Below are positions 1 through 8,675 of a DNA stretch of 59,823 nucleotides, in pieces (within the stretch, counting starts at the first letter, position 1; every line of letters begins with the position of its first letter). The stretch lies in NCBI GenBank assembly GCA_944388135.1, contig CALXHP010000058.1, forward strand, positions 1 through 59,823. The letters are read 5' to 3'. The translations under genes and the position numbers were made by a program. Origin of the DNA: an uncultured Gemmiger sp. (lineage in GTDB: Bacteria > Bacillota > Clostridia > Oscillospirales > Ruminococcaceae). The notes under the pieces are model-generated. The model had not been told where the DNA came from. It did not search any database and saw only the letters and a program-made list of their open reading frames with translations.

Positions 1-186
1 TTAAATCACTTTATAAGTGTTTAATCTTGTAAATCACTCAGACACAATCGCTTGCGTCCTGTTTGAATTACTTGTAAATTTGGAATTGATTTTCGTGGGT
101 TTCCAAACCCACGTTCAAGGTTCCACAAGTTTCAGTTTTGTTCAATTTTCAAGGTCCTGCTTCGCTGTCCGCGTCTCCGTGACAGC
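1..186 (-). other. Probable rRNA operon leader
   Basis: This stretch lies downstream of two strong leftward promoters and has no convincing reading frame. Read leftward it contains CCTTGAAAATTGAACAA, a phrase typical of 16S rRNA leaders in Bacillota, and a near-perfect hairpin at 94-113 with CGTGGGT arms. The mature 16S gene would begin beyond the left edge. That it is an rRNA leader rather than a tRNA-cluster leader is inferred. Confidence 0.65.
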
Positions 187-192
187 CTATTT

Positions 193-221
193 ATTATATC
201 TCGTGAAGTTCCGTTTGTCAA
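193..221 (-). promoter_or_regulatory. Strong sigma-A promoter P2 for the leftward rRNA-type unit
   Basis: On the minus strand a consensus -35 TTGACA (216-221) and a consensus -10 TATAAT (193-198) are separated by exactly 17 bases. Perfect hexamers with ideal spacing are typical of stable-RNA promoters. No gene starts between it and the window edge. Confidence 0.85.
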
Positions 222-344
222 GAACTTTTTTGAGATTTTTTGAAGTTTTTTTCGAGGAGCGAAGCTCCCGAAAAGCCTCCAAAGGCTGTTGTTATGCGGT
301 TTTCAGCGGCTGTCGCGGTCGCTCTCACGCCGGACAATTTAATT

Positions 345-373
345 ATAATACCACCGGGGAACCGGTTTGTCAA
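345..373 (-). promoter_or_regulatory. Strong sigma-A promoter P1, upstream partner of P2
   Basis: On the minus strand TTGACA (368-373) and TATTAT (345-350) are 17 bases apart, about 150 bases upstream of P2 and pointing the same way. Tandem P1/P2 promoters are the usual arrangement for rRNA operons. From 374 to 648 no gene is seen, only AT-rich spacer and one palindrome. Confidence 0.8.
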
Positions 374-542
374 CACCTTTTTTTCTCCAACGCTTTACAA
401 ATACGTGATACTCTCGACAGGAATATTCCAGCAATGAGAAAACAAATTACATGGTAAAGAAAGTCACTCCAAGGAAACGCACTCAATGGAATGCACAAGG
501 CACTACTAAAAAGCCCCCATAACTCGTCTCATATATAACACA

Positions 543-558
543 TGCGTGAATTCACGCA
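543..558. repeat. Perfect 16-bp palindrome
   Basis: TGCGTGAATTCACGCA is fully self-complementary. It lies in the gene-free stretch between the rRNA-type promoters and the IS21 remnant. It could be an operator, but no adjacent gene start supports that. Confidence 0.5.
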
Positions 559-648
559 CTACACACTTTCGCCACGTCTGCGCCATTTTGTTTACAGTAA
601 ATACCTATGATGCAGAAACAGCCATTTCAAAACCGGGCTGTTTTGCGT

Positions 649-710
649 TGTTGGCGTCGGGAGATCGCGACCATATTTTGTCGGGAGTATTTAACCAATT
701 TTTGTCGGAA
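649..710. repeat. IS21-type terminal repeats
   Basis: Three spaced copies of the motif TGTCGG/CGTCGG occur at about 655-660, 678-684 and 702-709, two of them in an ATTTTGTCGG context. IS21-family ends carry multiple short subterminal transposase-binding repeats, which this resembles. The exact terminus is inferred because the opposite end is missing. Confidence 0.55.
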
Positions 711-726
711 AAGTCAGAGCCAGCAG

Positions 727-760
727 AATAAATAAAAAGAGTGCCAACAACCCAGCACTC
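727..760 (-). terminator. Terminator after istB
   Basis: On the minus strand a GAGTGC/GCACTC stem (755-760 with 739-744) is followed by a T-rich run. It lies just past the istB stop. The stem is short, so strength is uncertain. Confidence 0.55.
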
Positions 761-769
761 ATAAATTGG

Positions 770-1579
770 TTACTCCTGCGCCACTACCGGCTCAACCGCA
801 GGTATCTTGCCTGTTTGCAAAGAAACGGTCTCCAGTTTCTTTCCCCGGAAACTTTCACCACGCAGCTTAAACACAGTAGCATCGTCAAAGATGCGGTCCA
901 GCGTACACAGCAAGGTAGCGTCTTCCTCAAAATCCTCGCGCCAGAGAGCCGGGTTCTTGTTGCTGGTGAAGATCATATTGAAACTGCCTTCTTTGTTGTA
1001 TCGCCGGTCAATCAGGTCGAAAAACAGCCGGGTATTCTCTTTGTCAAAGGCACAGTGGCCAATCTCGTCAATAATCAGGCAAGAGGGGCGCACAAGACCG
1101 TTAAGGCAGGAATCGGTCTTTCCGGAACGTCTGGCTGCCGTGAATCGGTCCCGGAGTTCAGATGCCTTAATGAAATAGGTTTTCAATCCGTGCTGGCAGC
1201 AGGCGTAGCCGAAAGCCTGTGCCAGATGTGTTTTACCTGTACCTGCCGGACCAATAAAGGCTAGGTTTCGGTGAGAGTAGATGGCATTCAAGGACGCCAA
1301 AACCTTCAGACGCTCCACATCTTTCCCCTTGAGCAGTGAGAAATCAAAGTTCTCAAAGGTTTTAGGCACCTTTGTAGGAAGGCGGCTCAGTTTCAACAAA
1401 GTCTGGATAGTGGTCTGCTGCTTCTTTTCGCTGAGATAGGAAAAGAGCATTTGCACGGCTTCTAATCCAGTCTCTGAGAATTCCTGGTCTTCCGCGAACA
1501 GCGCAAATTCCTCTGCGGAAAGATCCAGCTTTAAAACAGAGGCAGCGGTTGCCACCTGCTCAAAGATTGTTTCCTTCAT
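770..1579 (-). CDS. istB: IS21-family helper ATPase IstB
   Basis: This 269-residue AAA+ ATPase assists the IS21 transposase IstA by organising target DNA. Walker A is visible as GPAGTGKT (about residues 109-116), with a Walker B-like CLIIDEIG and a sensor TSNKN. Length matches the family (about 250-270). The ATG overlaps the stop of the istA remnant as ATGA, the usual istAB coupling. The frame is intact but its partner is truncated, so it is probably a stranded gene. Confidence 0.93.
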   Translation of the reverse strand: MKETIFEQVATAASVLKLDLSAEEFALFAEDQEFSETGLEAVQMLFSYLSEKKQQTTIQTLLKLSRLPTKVPKTFENFDFSLLKGKDVERLKVLASLNAIYSHRNLAFIGPAGTGKTHLAQAFGYACCQHGLKTYFIKASELRDRFTAARRSGKTDSCLNGLVRPSCLIIDEIGHCAFDKENTRLFFDLIDRRYNKEGSFNMIFTSNKNPALWREDFEEDATLLCTLDRIFDDATVFKLRGESFRGKKLETVSLQTGKIPAVEPVVAQE

Positions 1580-1821
1580 ACCTGGTCCTCCTTGTCAAAA
1601 TCAAATTTGGCAAAGGAAAGATCCTGCGAGGATTTTGGAAGCTGTAAAATCTGTGTTTGCACGGGTGCTGTAGGAAACTCTTCAGGCTGTGCCAAGGGTT
1701 CGTACTGTCCGTTGCAGAAACTGTCCGTTCGGCTCCAGGTAACGGTATGTGTAACCAGCAACACTTTCAGATCGGCAGAATAATTGATTCGTTTTTTAGA
1801 TAAAGAAAAGGCTATTGCCAT
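1576..1821 (-). pseudogene. istA: Truncated istA transposase, C-terminal remnant
   Basis: The open frame encodes 81 residues. From about residue 14 on it resembles the extreme C-terminus of IS21 transposases (VLLVTHTVTWSR, then EEFPTAPVQT), while the first dozen residues are read from the adjoining terminator hairpin and are not IstA. The helix-turn-helix and the DDE catalytic core are absent, so it cannot catalyse transposition. It is translationally coupled to istB by an ATGA overlap. The fusion point lies near 1795-1800. Confidence 0.85.
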
Positions 1822-1852
1822 ACGATTCTAACACGTCGGCAATAGCCTTTTC
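1805..1852 (-). terminator. Terminator of the SHOCT gene (15-bp perfect stem)
   Basis: GAAAAGGCTATTGCC (1805-1819) pairs perfectly with 1838-1852 around an 18-base loop. On the minus strand it is followed by CTTTAT and begins 8 bases past the stop of the SHOCT gene. The IS21 remnant starts at its far side. Confidence 0.75.
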
Positions 1853-1859
1853 GATACAT

Positions 1860-2633
1860 TTATACTTTTTTGAGAAGTTCTGCCTTTTTCTCTGTGAATT
1901 CTTCTTCAGTAAGTATTCCCTGCTCTTTTAGTTTCGCCAAGTTTTCAATTTGTGCCAGGGGACTTTCAGTTGGTGCAGAAATTTTGACGGGCTGAACTGA
2001 AGAAGATGTTTTTATAATACTTACAATAATTGCATGGGCGTTTTGTGCCGTACTCCAGGCCTTTTTATATTTTTCACTGTCCCGTTTTGTAGCGGTTTCT
2101 AAGATAGGTATTACAATAAGGGAATTGTTGATGTCAGATGTGATGATTTTAAGTGACATATTGTTAGTAACTGATTTGCTTTTCCGTGTTGCTGCTCCTA
2201 CAATAGCGCCAGCTCCACCAGCGATTACTCCCCCAACAACAGCGCGGCCAACGCCGCCAGACAATACAGTTTCATTATCCTCTATAACTTGACATTCTAT
2301 CAGGTTCTGAAAAGGGATAATATCTAATTTGTCTTTATAGTAGTCAAGCACCGCAACTCTCTTACTTTTGGTATCAATTTTCATTTTTGGCGAAATACTA
2401 TCAAGAGTTAAATATATCTCTTTACTCGAGTTAAAATTTGCTTGATCGAGTTCCTTGGCAACCCTTTTTCGGCTCGCGTCCACTTTAATTTTTATTTCTT
2501 CATCTTTTTTTGCACTATCCTGCACAGACACGATTATTCCGACAACAAATATTATAACTACTGCGACAGCAAAGGCGGGATTCATGGTATATAACCCCCA
2601 AATCAAAAGCAAAAGCAATAAAACATAAATCAT
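1860..2633 (-). CDS. Membrane-anchored SHOCT-domain protein with glycine zipper
   Basis: The 257-residue protein has an N-terminal hydrophobic region (about residues 2-38, probably two membrane passes), a soluble middle, a glycine-rich zipper-like stretch (GGVGRAVVGGVIAGGAGAIVGA), and a C-terminal SHOCT motif ending EQGILTEEEFTEKKAELL. SHOCT domains are short C-terminal modules thought to mediate oligomerisation. No enzymatic motif is visible and function is unknown. The start at 2633 is chosen because GAAGGGGC precedes it; a longer frame would overlap the divergent regulator. Its promoter contains an operator for the neighbouring XRE protein, so it is probably the repressed target. Confidence 0.75.
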   Translation of the reverse strand: MIYVLLLLLLIWGLYTMNPAFAVAVVIIFVVGIIVSVQDSAKKDEEIKIKVDASRKRVAKELDQANFNSSKEIYLTLDSISPKMKIDTKSKRVAVLDYYKDKLDIIPFQNLIECQVIEDNETVLSGGVGRAVVGGVIAGGAGAIVGAATRKSKSVTNNMSLKIITSDINNSLIVIPILETATKRDSEKYKKAWSTAQNAHAIIVSIIKTSSSVQPVKISAPTESPLAQIENLAKLKEQGILTEEEFTEKKAELLKKV

Positions 2634-2677
2634 GTATTTACGCCCCTTCTTGTTTATTTCACATCGCTCGTACGGCT

Positions 2678-2695
2678 TGCTACCAAATAGTAGCA
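2678..2695. promoter_or_regulatory. Operator O1 (perfect inverted repeat)
   Basis: TGCTAC-N6-GTAGCA is a perfect dyad. It shares the core TGYTACCAAATRGTRGCA with O2, 33 bp away centre to centre (about three helical turns). It lies just downstream of the predicted start of the SHOCT transcript and over a possible weak rightward promoter (TTGCTA, 17 bases, TAATTT) for the regulator gene. Confidence 0.7.
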
Positions 2696-2706
2696 TTTTT
2701 AATTTG

Positions 2707-2735
2707 ATTATGCCACCATTTGGTAACATTGTCAA
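2707..2735 (-). promoter_or_regulatory. Promoter of the SHOCT gene
   Basis: On the minus strand TTGACA (2730-2735) and CATAAT (2707-2712) are 17 bases apart. The spacer is almost entirely occupied by operator O2, so repressor binding would exclude RNA polymerase. Confidence 0.8.
2711..2728. promoter_or_regulatory. Operator O2 within the promoter spacer
   Basis: On the minus strand the site reads TGTTACCAAATGGTGGCA, matching O1 at 15 of 18 positions. It is an imperfect dyad sitting between the -35 and -10 hexamers of the SHOCT promoter. The likely ligand is the adjacent XRE protein (inference from position). Confidence 0.7.
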
Positions 2736-2750
2736 CAAGGATGTGATACT

Positions 2751-2957
2751 GTGCGTTGGCAACGGGTAGAAGATTTGCGAATAGATCATGATCTGACACA
2801 ACAGCAAGTTGCTGACATTCTGCATTGCTCACGCGAAGTCTACCGGCGGTACGAAAAAGGAATAAGAGAACTACCGCTTTCTTACGCTATTACCCTTGCG
2901 AAATATTATAATGTCTCGTTAGATTACCTAACCGGGCTATCAGATAAAGAAAGCTAA
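2751..2957 (+). CDS. Small XRE-family repressor
   Basis: A 68-residue single-domain helix-turn-helix protein of the Cro/C1 type: LTQQQVADILHCSREVYRRYEKGIRELPLSYAITLAKYYNVSLDYLTG follows the classic XRE pattern and covers nearly the whole protein. The start is GTG, supported by AAGGA about nine bases upstream. It is divergent from the SHOCT gene across an intergenic region with two matching 18-bp operators, so it most likely represses that gene and perhaps itself. No effector domain is present, so the inducing signal is unknown. It ends before a good terminator. Confidence 0.85.
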   Translation: MRWQRVEDLRIDHDLTQQQVADILHCSREVYRRYEKGIRELPLSYAITLAKYYNVSLDYLTGLSDKES

Positions 2958-2960
2958 AAG

Positions 2961-2996
2961 AAACAGGCCGCAGCTTAACCGCTACGGCCTGTTTTG
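2961..2996 (+). terminator. Terminator of the XRE gene
   Basis: AACAGGCCG and CGGCCTGTT form a stem with an inner AGC/GCT pairing, followed by TTTTG. It begins a few bases after the XRE stop codon. Confidence 0.85.
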
Positions 2997-3006
2997 TATG
3001 TACCTA

Positions 3007-3042
3007 TTCGACAAAAGTATTTTTCGACAATTTTTTCGACAA
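3007..3042 (-). repeat. Three perfect Spo0A-box-like octamers
   Basis: TTGTCGAA occurs three times on the minus strand (3007-3014, 3023-3030, 3035-3042), at 16- and 12-base steps in an AT-rich setting. The octamer equals the Spo0A-box consensus known from Bacillus and Clostridia. The site lies between two convergent terminators rather than at a promoter, so its function is unclear. Confidence 0.6.
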
Positions 3043-3066
3043 AAAAATTCTTTTGGAAATGACAGA

Positions 3067-3115
3067 CAAAAAGAAAGACCGCGTAGCGGTCAAAGAATTG
3101 ACTACGCTACGCGGT
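3067..3115 (-). terminator. Terminator of tRNA-Pro
   Basis: ACCGCGTAGCG (3078-3088) pairs with 3105-3115. On the minus strand it is followed by CTTTCTTTTTG. It begins 27 bases beyond the tRNA 3' end. Confidence 0.85.
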
Positions 3116-3142
3116 TTTCTGCTGACTCAACCAGCCCTTGTT

Positions 3143-3219
3143 TGGTCCGAGTGGCGAGAGTCGAACTCACGGCCTCTTGAACCCCATTCAAGCGCGCTAC
3201 CAAACTGCGCTACACCCGG
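3143..3219 (-). tRNA. tRNA-Pro (anticodon GGG)
   Basis: Read on the minus strand, all four arms fold: acceptor CCGGGTG/CACTCGG (with one G-T pair), D stem GCGC/GCGC, anticodon stem CTTGA/TCAAG with loop ATGGGGT (anticodon GGG), and T stem GTGAG/CTCGC with loop TTCGACT. The discriminator is A and the CCA end is encoded. It has its own consensus promoter and terminator, and follows the ATP synthase operon. Confidence 0.96.
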
Positions 3220-3251
3220 TCGGAACTAGGCTGTCTCGAATCAGCTTGTTT

Positions 3252-3280
3252 ATTATATGCCCTTTTGCAAGAAAAGTCAA
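3252..3280 (-). promoter_or_regulatory. Promoter of tRNA-Pro
   Basis: On the minus strand TTGACT (3275-3280) and TATAAT (3252-3257) are separated by 17 bases, about 30 bases upstream of the tRNA 5' end. Confidence 0.88.
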
Positions 3281-3322
3281 CACCTTTTTTCAATTTTTTT
3301 AAACTTTTTTCAGAGCCTATAA

Positions 3323-3736
3323 TCAGAGGTTTTGGCGGCTTGCTACACTGCTGCGGACCAGGGCGCGCTTGAGTCTTGCTTCGGCCAGTTCGATCTCATG
3401 CGCGTCCATCCCCTTTTGAGAAAGTACAGCTTCTGCACGCGCCTTGCTGCGTGCAGCGCGTTCCTTGTCAATGGAATCAGCCCATTCAAAAGTGGTAGCC
3501 AGTAACCGGCATTTACCGCCGATCATGCTGAGCATGCCACCCATGCAGGCAGCACGCCGTATCGTTCCATCCTCCGATATGATGTGTGCTTCTCCCATCC
3601 CCACGGCAGTGCAATAATCAATATGACGCGCCATAAGTTCTACCTGCCCACAGATAGTACGACAGGACAGTGATTTTACCTCACCATCGAAGGCAACACC
3701 ATCAGGTGTCACGATTTTTAGTGGGAAACTTGCCAT
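3323..3736 (-). CDS. atpC: F-type ATP synthase epsilon subunit
   Basis: The 137-residue epsilon subunit is part of the F1 central stalk, binding gamma and regulating ATP hydrolysis. The N-terminal beta-sandwich begins FPLKIVTPDGVAFDGEVKSLS, and the C-terminal helical hairpin (from about residue 88) is rich in Ala, Arg and Glu. Length fits the family. It is the last gene of the atp operon, 12 bases after atpD. No clear rho-independent terminator follows; the tRNA-Pro promoter lies about 40 bases downstream. Confidence 0.95.
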   Translation of the reverse strand: MASFPLKIVTPDGVAFDGEVKSLSCRTICGQVELMARHIDYCTAVGMGEAHIISEDGTIRRAACMGGMLSMIGGKCRLLATTFEWADSIDKERAARSKARAEAVLSQKGMDAHEIELAEARLKRALVRSSVASRQNL

Positions 3737-3748
3737 TGGCTCGCCTCC

Positions 3749-5167
<1,419 letters not shown>

Positions 5168-6016
5168 TTAAGATTCTGCGTCGGCACCGGCCACGATCTC
5201 GGTGATTTCCTGGGTGATCGCTGCCTGGCGGGCGCGGTTGTAATAGAGATTCAGATGTTCAATCATTTCTCCGGCGTTTTTGGTCGCGGCATCCATCGCC
5301 GTACGGCGAGCTCCCTGCTCGCTGGCCACACTTTCACACAATGCGCCATAGATCATACCCGCCAGATATTCAGGAATAATGTTATCAAATACTGTGGTGG
5401 GGTCCGGCTCATAGAGTATAAAGCTGTGCCGCCGTTTTACATCTTTGGGCGCCTCAAATGGCAAGACCTGCAAAATCGTTGCTGTCTGCGTGAGCATCGA
5501 AACAAACTGCGTAAAGCAAAGACGGATTTCATCATAAGCGCCCGCCAGGAATTTCTGACAGACGATACGAGAAATCTCGAAACTGTCACTCACCGACAGG
5601 TCTCCTGCCCCAGCAAAAGACTGGGTAAGGATGGGAACCTGGTGACGGGTAAAATACTCCACCGCTTTTTTGCCAATGGGGAGTACCGAATATTCCTGGC
5701 CATCAGCGTCGGATTGTACCGCTTTCAGGATATTGGCATTATAACCGCCGGCGAGGCCGCGATCACCGGCAATCACAATATACAATCGCCGATGGGTATC
5801 CCGTTTGGCAAGATACGGACTGTCGAAGTGATCCTGGGGCGCAGCAATATCAAACAACGTTGTATAGAGTGTCTCAAAATACGGCCGGCTATGTTCAACC
5901 CGCTCCTTGGCTCGCCGCAGCTTACTGGACGCCACCAATTCCATGGCTTTGGTAATCTGCATCGTGCTCTCCACACTTTTGATTCGCAGTTTGATTTCTT
6001 TCATGGAGCCTGCCAC
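5168..6016 (-). CDS. atpG: F-type ATP synthase gamma subunit
   Basis: The 282-residue gamma subunit is the rotating coiled-coil shaft of F1. The N-terminal helix contains KEIKLRIKSVESTMQITKAMELVASSKLRRA, a family hallmark (residues about 6-36, given in outline), and the C-terminal helix includes ATKNAGEMIEHLNLYYNRAR. The GTG start at 6016 is preferred over an internal ATG four codons later because AAAGGGGGTGA sits seven bases before it. It lies between atpA and atpD. Confidence 0.96.
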   Translation of the reverse strand: MAGSMKEIKLRIKSVESTMQITKAMELVASSKLRRAKERVEHSRPYFETLYTTLFDIAAPQDHFDSPYLAKRDTHRRLYIVIAGDRGLAGGYNANILKAVQSDADGQEYSVLPIGKKAVEYFTRHQVPILTQSFAGAGDLSVSDSFEISRIVCQKFLAGAYDEIRLCFTQFVSMLTQTATILQVLPFEAPKDVKRRHSFILYEPDPTTVFDNIIPEYLAGMIYGALCESVASEQGARRTAMDAATKNAGEMIEHLNLYYNRARQAAITQEITEIVAGADAES

Positions 6017-6038
6017 CAGGATTCACCCCCTTTACAGC

Positions 6039-7574
6039 TTAATTTTCTTTGCGGAATTTTGTGGTAAAAGTCTCCAAAACGGCTTTGAGTTTTTCTTCCG
6101 TTTCGGTCTTTAAATCGCCTGTGGTCCGAATCGCTTCCATGACATCCACTGCATCAGCATTGTCATCCAAGTACTTGTACAATTCCTTTTCATAAGAAGC
6201 GATCGAGGAAACCGCAATTTCTTTTAAATAGCCATGCACGGTTGCATAAAGAATGGCCACTTGCTTTTCCACGGAGACCGGGCTGTTGCGATCCTGTTTC
6301 AGCACCTCCACAATGCGCTCACCTTGGGCAAGGCGAGCTTTTGTGTCGGCATCCAAATCAGAGCCAAACTGTGCAAATCCCTGCAGCTCACGGTACTGAG
6401 AATAAATCAGCTTCAACGTACCGGCCACTTTTTTCATTGCTTTAATTTGCGCGTTGCCGCCCACACGGGATACCGAAATACCCGGGTTCACGGCCGGGCG
6501 AATACCGGCATGGAACAATTCTGTCTCCAGGAAAATTTGCCCGTCGGTAATGGAAATCACATTGGTGGGGATATACGCTGCCACGTCGCCTGCCTGGGTT
6601 TCGATGATAGGCAACGCGGTCAGCGAACCGCCTCCCTTTGCATCACTGAGCTTGGCGGCTCGTTCCAGCAGACGACTGTGCAGATAAAAAACGTCACCAG
6701 GATACGCTTCGCGTCCGGGCGGACGCCGGATGAGCAAAGAAAGAGCTCGATAAGCCACCGCATGTTTGGACAGATCATCATAGATAATCAGCACGTGCCG
6801 GCCTTGATGCATAAAGTATTCGCCCATGGCGCAGCCCGCATAGGGTGCAATATATTGCAGAGGAGAAAGTTCCGAAGCGGTAGCGCAAACCACCGTGGTA
6901 TAGGCCATCGCACCGTTCTTTTCCAAGTTTTCTACCAGCGAGGCAACCGTAGAGCGCTTCTGCCCAATGGCAACATAGATGCAAAGAACATCTTTACCTT
7001 TTTGGTTGATGATCGTGTCGGTGGCAATAACCGTTTTGCCGGTCTGACGGTCGCCAATAATCAGCTCGCGCTGACCGCGGCCGATGGGAATCATCGAGTC
7101 GATGGCCTTGATACCGGTCTGCAACGGCTGTTTGACCGGCTGCCGGTCAATGATCCCAGGGGCCGGAGATTCGATGGCGCGGTAATCCGCCGCCTCGATG
7201 GGGCCTTTGCCGTCAATAGGCTGGCCCAGAGCATTGACCACACGGCCAATCATGCCTTCCCCCACGGGAACAGAAACAACTTTGCCTGTTCGGCGGATAC
7301 TTCCGCCTTCTTTGATACCGCTGTCATCACCCAACAGAACGATGGAAACACTGTTCTCTTCCAGGTTCTGGGCCATGCCATAGGTGCCGCTGTCAAACTG
7401 CACCAATTCGCCAGCCATACAGTTGTCCAGTCCAGAGGCTCTGGCAATACCATCACCCACCATTGTGACAGTACCCGTTTCAGACTGTTCAATGGCATTT
7501 TGGTAATACTTGATCTGCGAGCGAATGATGCGGGAGATTTGTTCGGGTTTCAATTGCACGGTTTGATTCACCAC
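6039..7574 (-). CDS. atpA: F-type ATP synthase alpha subunit
   Basis: The 511-residue alpha subunit carries the non-catalytic nucleotide sites of F1. Walker A is GDRQTGKT at residues 174-181. The signature [14 protein letters not shown] and the arginine-finger region are present. It starts at the first of two consecutive GTG codons; the second would remove only one residue. It follows atpH by 27 bases. Confidence 0.97.
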   Translation of the reverse strand: MVNQTVQLKPEQISRIIRSQIKYYQNAIEQSETGTVTMVGDGIARASGLDNCMAGELVQFDSGTYGMAQNLEENSVSIVLLGDDSGIKEGGSIRRTGKVVSVPVGEGMIGRVVNALGQPIDGKGPIEAADYRAIESPAPGIIDRQPVKQPLQTGIKAIDSMIPIGRGQRELIIGDRQTGKTVIATDTIINQKGKDVLCIYVAIGQKRSTVASLVENLEKNGAMAYTTVVCATASELSPLQYIAPYAGCAMGEYFMHQGRHVLIIYDDLSKHAVAYRALSLLIRRPPGREAYPGDVFYLHSRLLERAAKLSDAKGGGSLTALPIIETQAGDVAAYIPTNVISITDGQIFLETELFHAGIRPAVNPGISVSRVGGNAQIKAMKKVAGTLKLIYSQYRELQGFAQFGSDLDADTKARLAQGERIVEVLKQDRNSPVSVEKQVAILYATVHGYLKEIAVSSIASYEKELYKYLDDNADAVDVMEAIRTTGDLKTETEEKLKAVLETFTTKFRKEN

Positions 7575-7601
7575 TCAATCTATAAAATGAAGCGCCTGGT
7601 A

Positions 7602-8138
7602 CTACAGAACTACATTGACGATATCGTCGCGCAGAAGTTCCAGCCGACGAAGTACGGTACCATCCAGTCGCTCCCCTGCCAAATCCAGGCGCAGACCGCC
7701 CAATATAGATGGATCGATTTTTTCCGTCAAGCGGATAACTTTTCCGGTTTTTTCCTGCAATTTATCCAGCAGCTTTCTGCGTTCCGCATCTGACAAAGGA
7801 ATTGCAGAAACAACAGTTGCTTCCAAAATACCATGGTCTGCGTTATATCTTTCTCTGTAGGCATCCAGGCAGCCGGAAAGCTCTCCCAACAGATCTTCTT
7901 CGCACAGTATCTTGAGGAAATTGATCACATAGGGGTGCATTCCTTCAAAGGCCTTGTCCAACAGCCCACAGCGTTCCTTCTTAGGGATGCTGGGCGTTTG
8001 TAACAGACGTAGATATTTTGGTTCCTGTTTGCAGCTGGCTTCCGCCAGGGTCAGTTCTTGCAGAATGGGTTCAGTCAAAGATTCTTCAGCCGCCAATTCA
8101 TACAGGCTACCACCATAACGCTTGGCAAGTTCGGTCAT
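7602..8138 (-). CDS. atpH: F-type ATP synthase delta subunit
   Basis: The 178-residue delta (OSCP-type) subunit links the peripheral stalk to the top of F1. The helical N-domain begins ELAKRYGGSLYELA, and the C-terminal region includes GILEATVVSAIPLSDAERR and LGGLRLDLAGERLDGTV, typical of the family. The start overlaps the atpF stop by four bases (ATGA), indicating translational coupling. Confidence 0.95.
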   Translation of the reverse strand: MTELAKRYGGSLYELAAEESLTEPILQELTLAEASCKQEPKYLRLLQTPSIPKKERCGLLDKAFEGMHPYVINFLKILCEEDLLGELSGCLDAYRERYNADHGILEATVVSAIPLSDAERRKLLDKLQEKTGKVIRLTEKIDPSILGGLRLDLAGERLDGTVLRRLELLRDDIVNVVL

Positions 8139-8641
8139 GAGGCATCCCCCACATTCCGGATAAATTCGTCAATCAAAGCCTGGTGGTCGCTCTTGTTGAT
8201 TTCCCGTTCCACAACCTTACTGGCGATTTCCACGGCAATACCACCGATCTCGTTTTTCAGATCATTGACGGCCTTCTTGCGTTCCTGCGCCATTTCAGCT
8301 TCGGCCGCAGTTCGGATTGCCTGCGCTTCACTACGGGCAGCGTCAAGAATCTCCTCTTCCCGTTTCTGCGCACGAATGGTAGCATCCCGCAGCATGGCAT
8401 CCTGTTCGGCCTTTATGCTTTTCAGATGCTCCTGGTATTCTTCTTCCAGGGCGGCAGCTTTTTGCTTGGCCTGTGCTGCGTCTGCATACATCGTATCAAT
8501 TTCCTGTTGACGGTCATCGATCATCTGCTTGACCGGCTTGAAGAGAAAATGTTTCAGCACCGCGAAGGTGATGAGCATATTGCAGAAGGTAAAAAGCGCC
8601 GTCCACGGATTTACGCCGACAAAGCTTTCAAACCCTGTCAT
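8135..8641 (-). CDS. atpF: F-type ATP synthase b subunit
   Basis: The 168-residue b subunit forms the peripheral stalk. One N-terminal membrane helix (about residues 13-33, PWTALFTFCNMLITFAVLKH) is followed by a long charged coiled coil rich in Ala, Glu, Lys and Gln. A single b gene is present, so the stalk would be a homodimer. It lies between atpE and atpH. Confidence 0.95.
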   Translation of the reverse strand: MTGFESFVGVNPWTALFTFCNMLITFAVLKHFLFKPVKQMIDDRQQEIDTMYADAAQAKQKAAALEEEYQEHLKSIKAEQDAMLRDATIRAQKREEEILDAARSEAQAIRTAAEAEMAQERKKAVNDLKNEIGGIAVEIASKVVEREINKSDHQALIDEFIRNVGDAS

Positions 8642-8675
8642 AAGTCATCCCTCCTTTCGTTTCTCTCACGTTTCA

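Larger units (their letters stand above)
649..1800 (-). mobile_element. Decayed IS21-family insertion sequence (istB end kept)
   Basis: The element retains a full istB, the last roughly 70 codons of istA, and one terminus. The outer end probably starts at TGTTGGCGTCGGGA (649), followed by subterminal GTCGG repeats. The 5' part of istA and the other terminus are gone, so it is not expected to move by itself. The inner breakpoint near 1800 abuts a transcription terminator and is estimated from where IstA-like sequence stops. Confidence 0.8.

Noticed and set aside
17-457. Open frame across the two leftward promoters
   Set aside because: It runs antisense through promoter and leader sequence, and its product is unlike any protein family.
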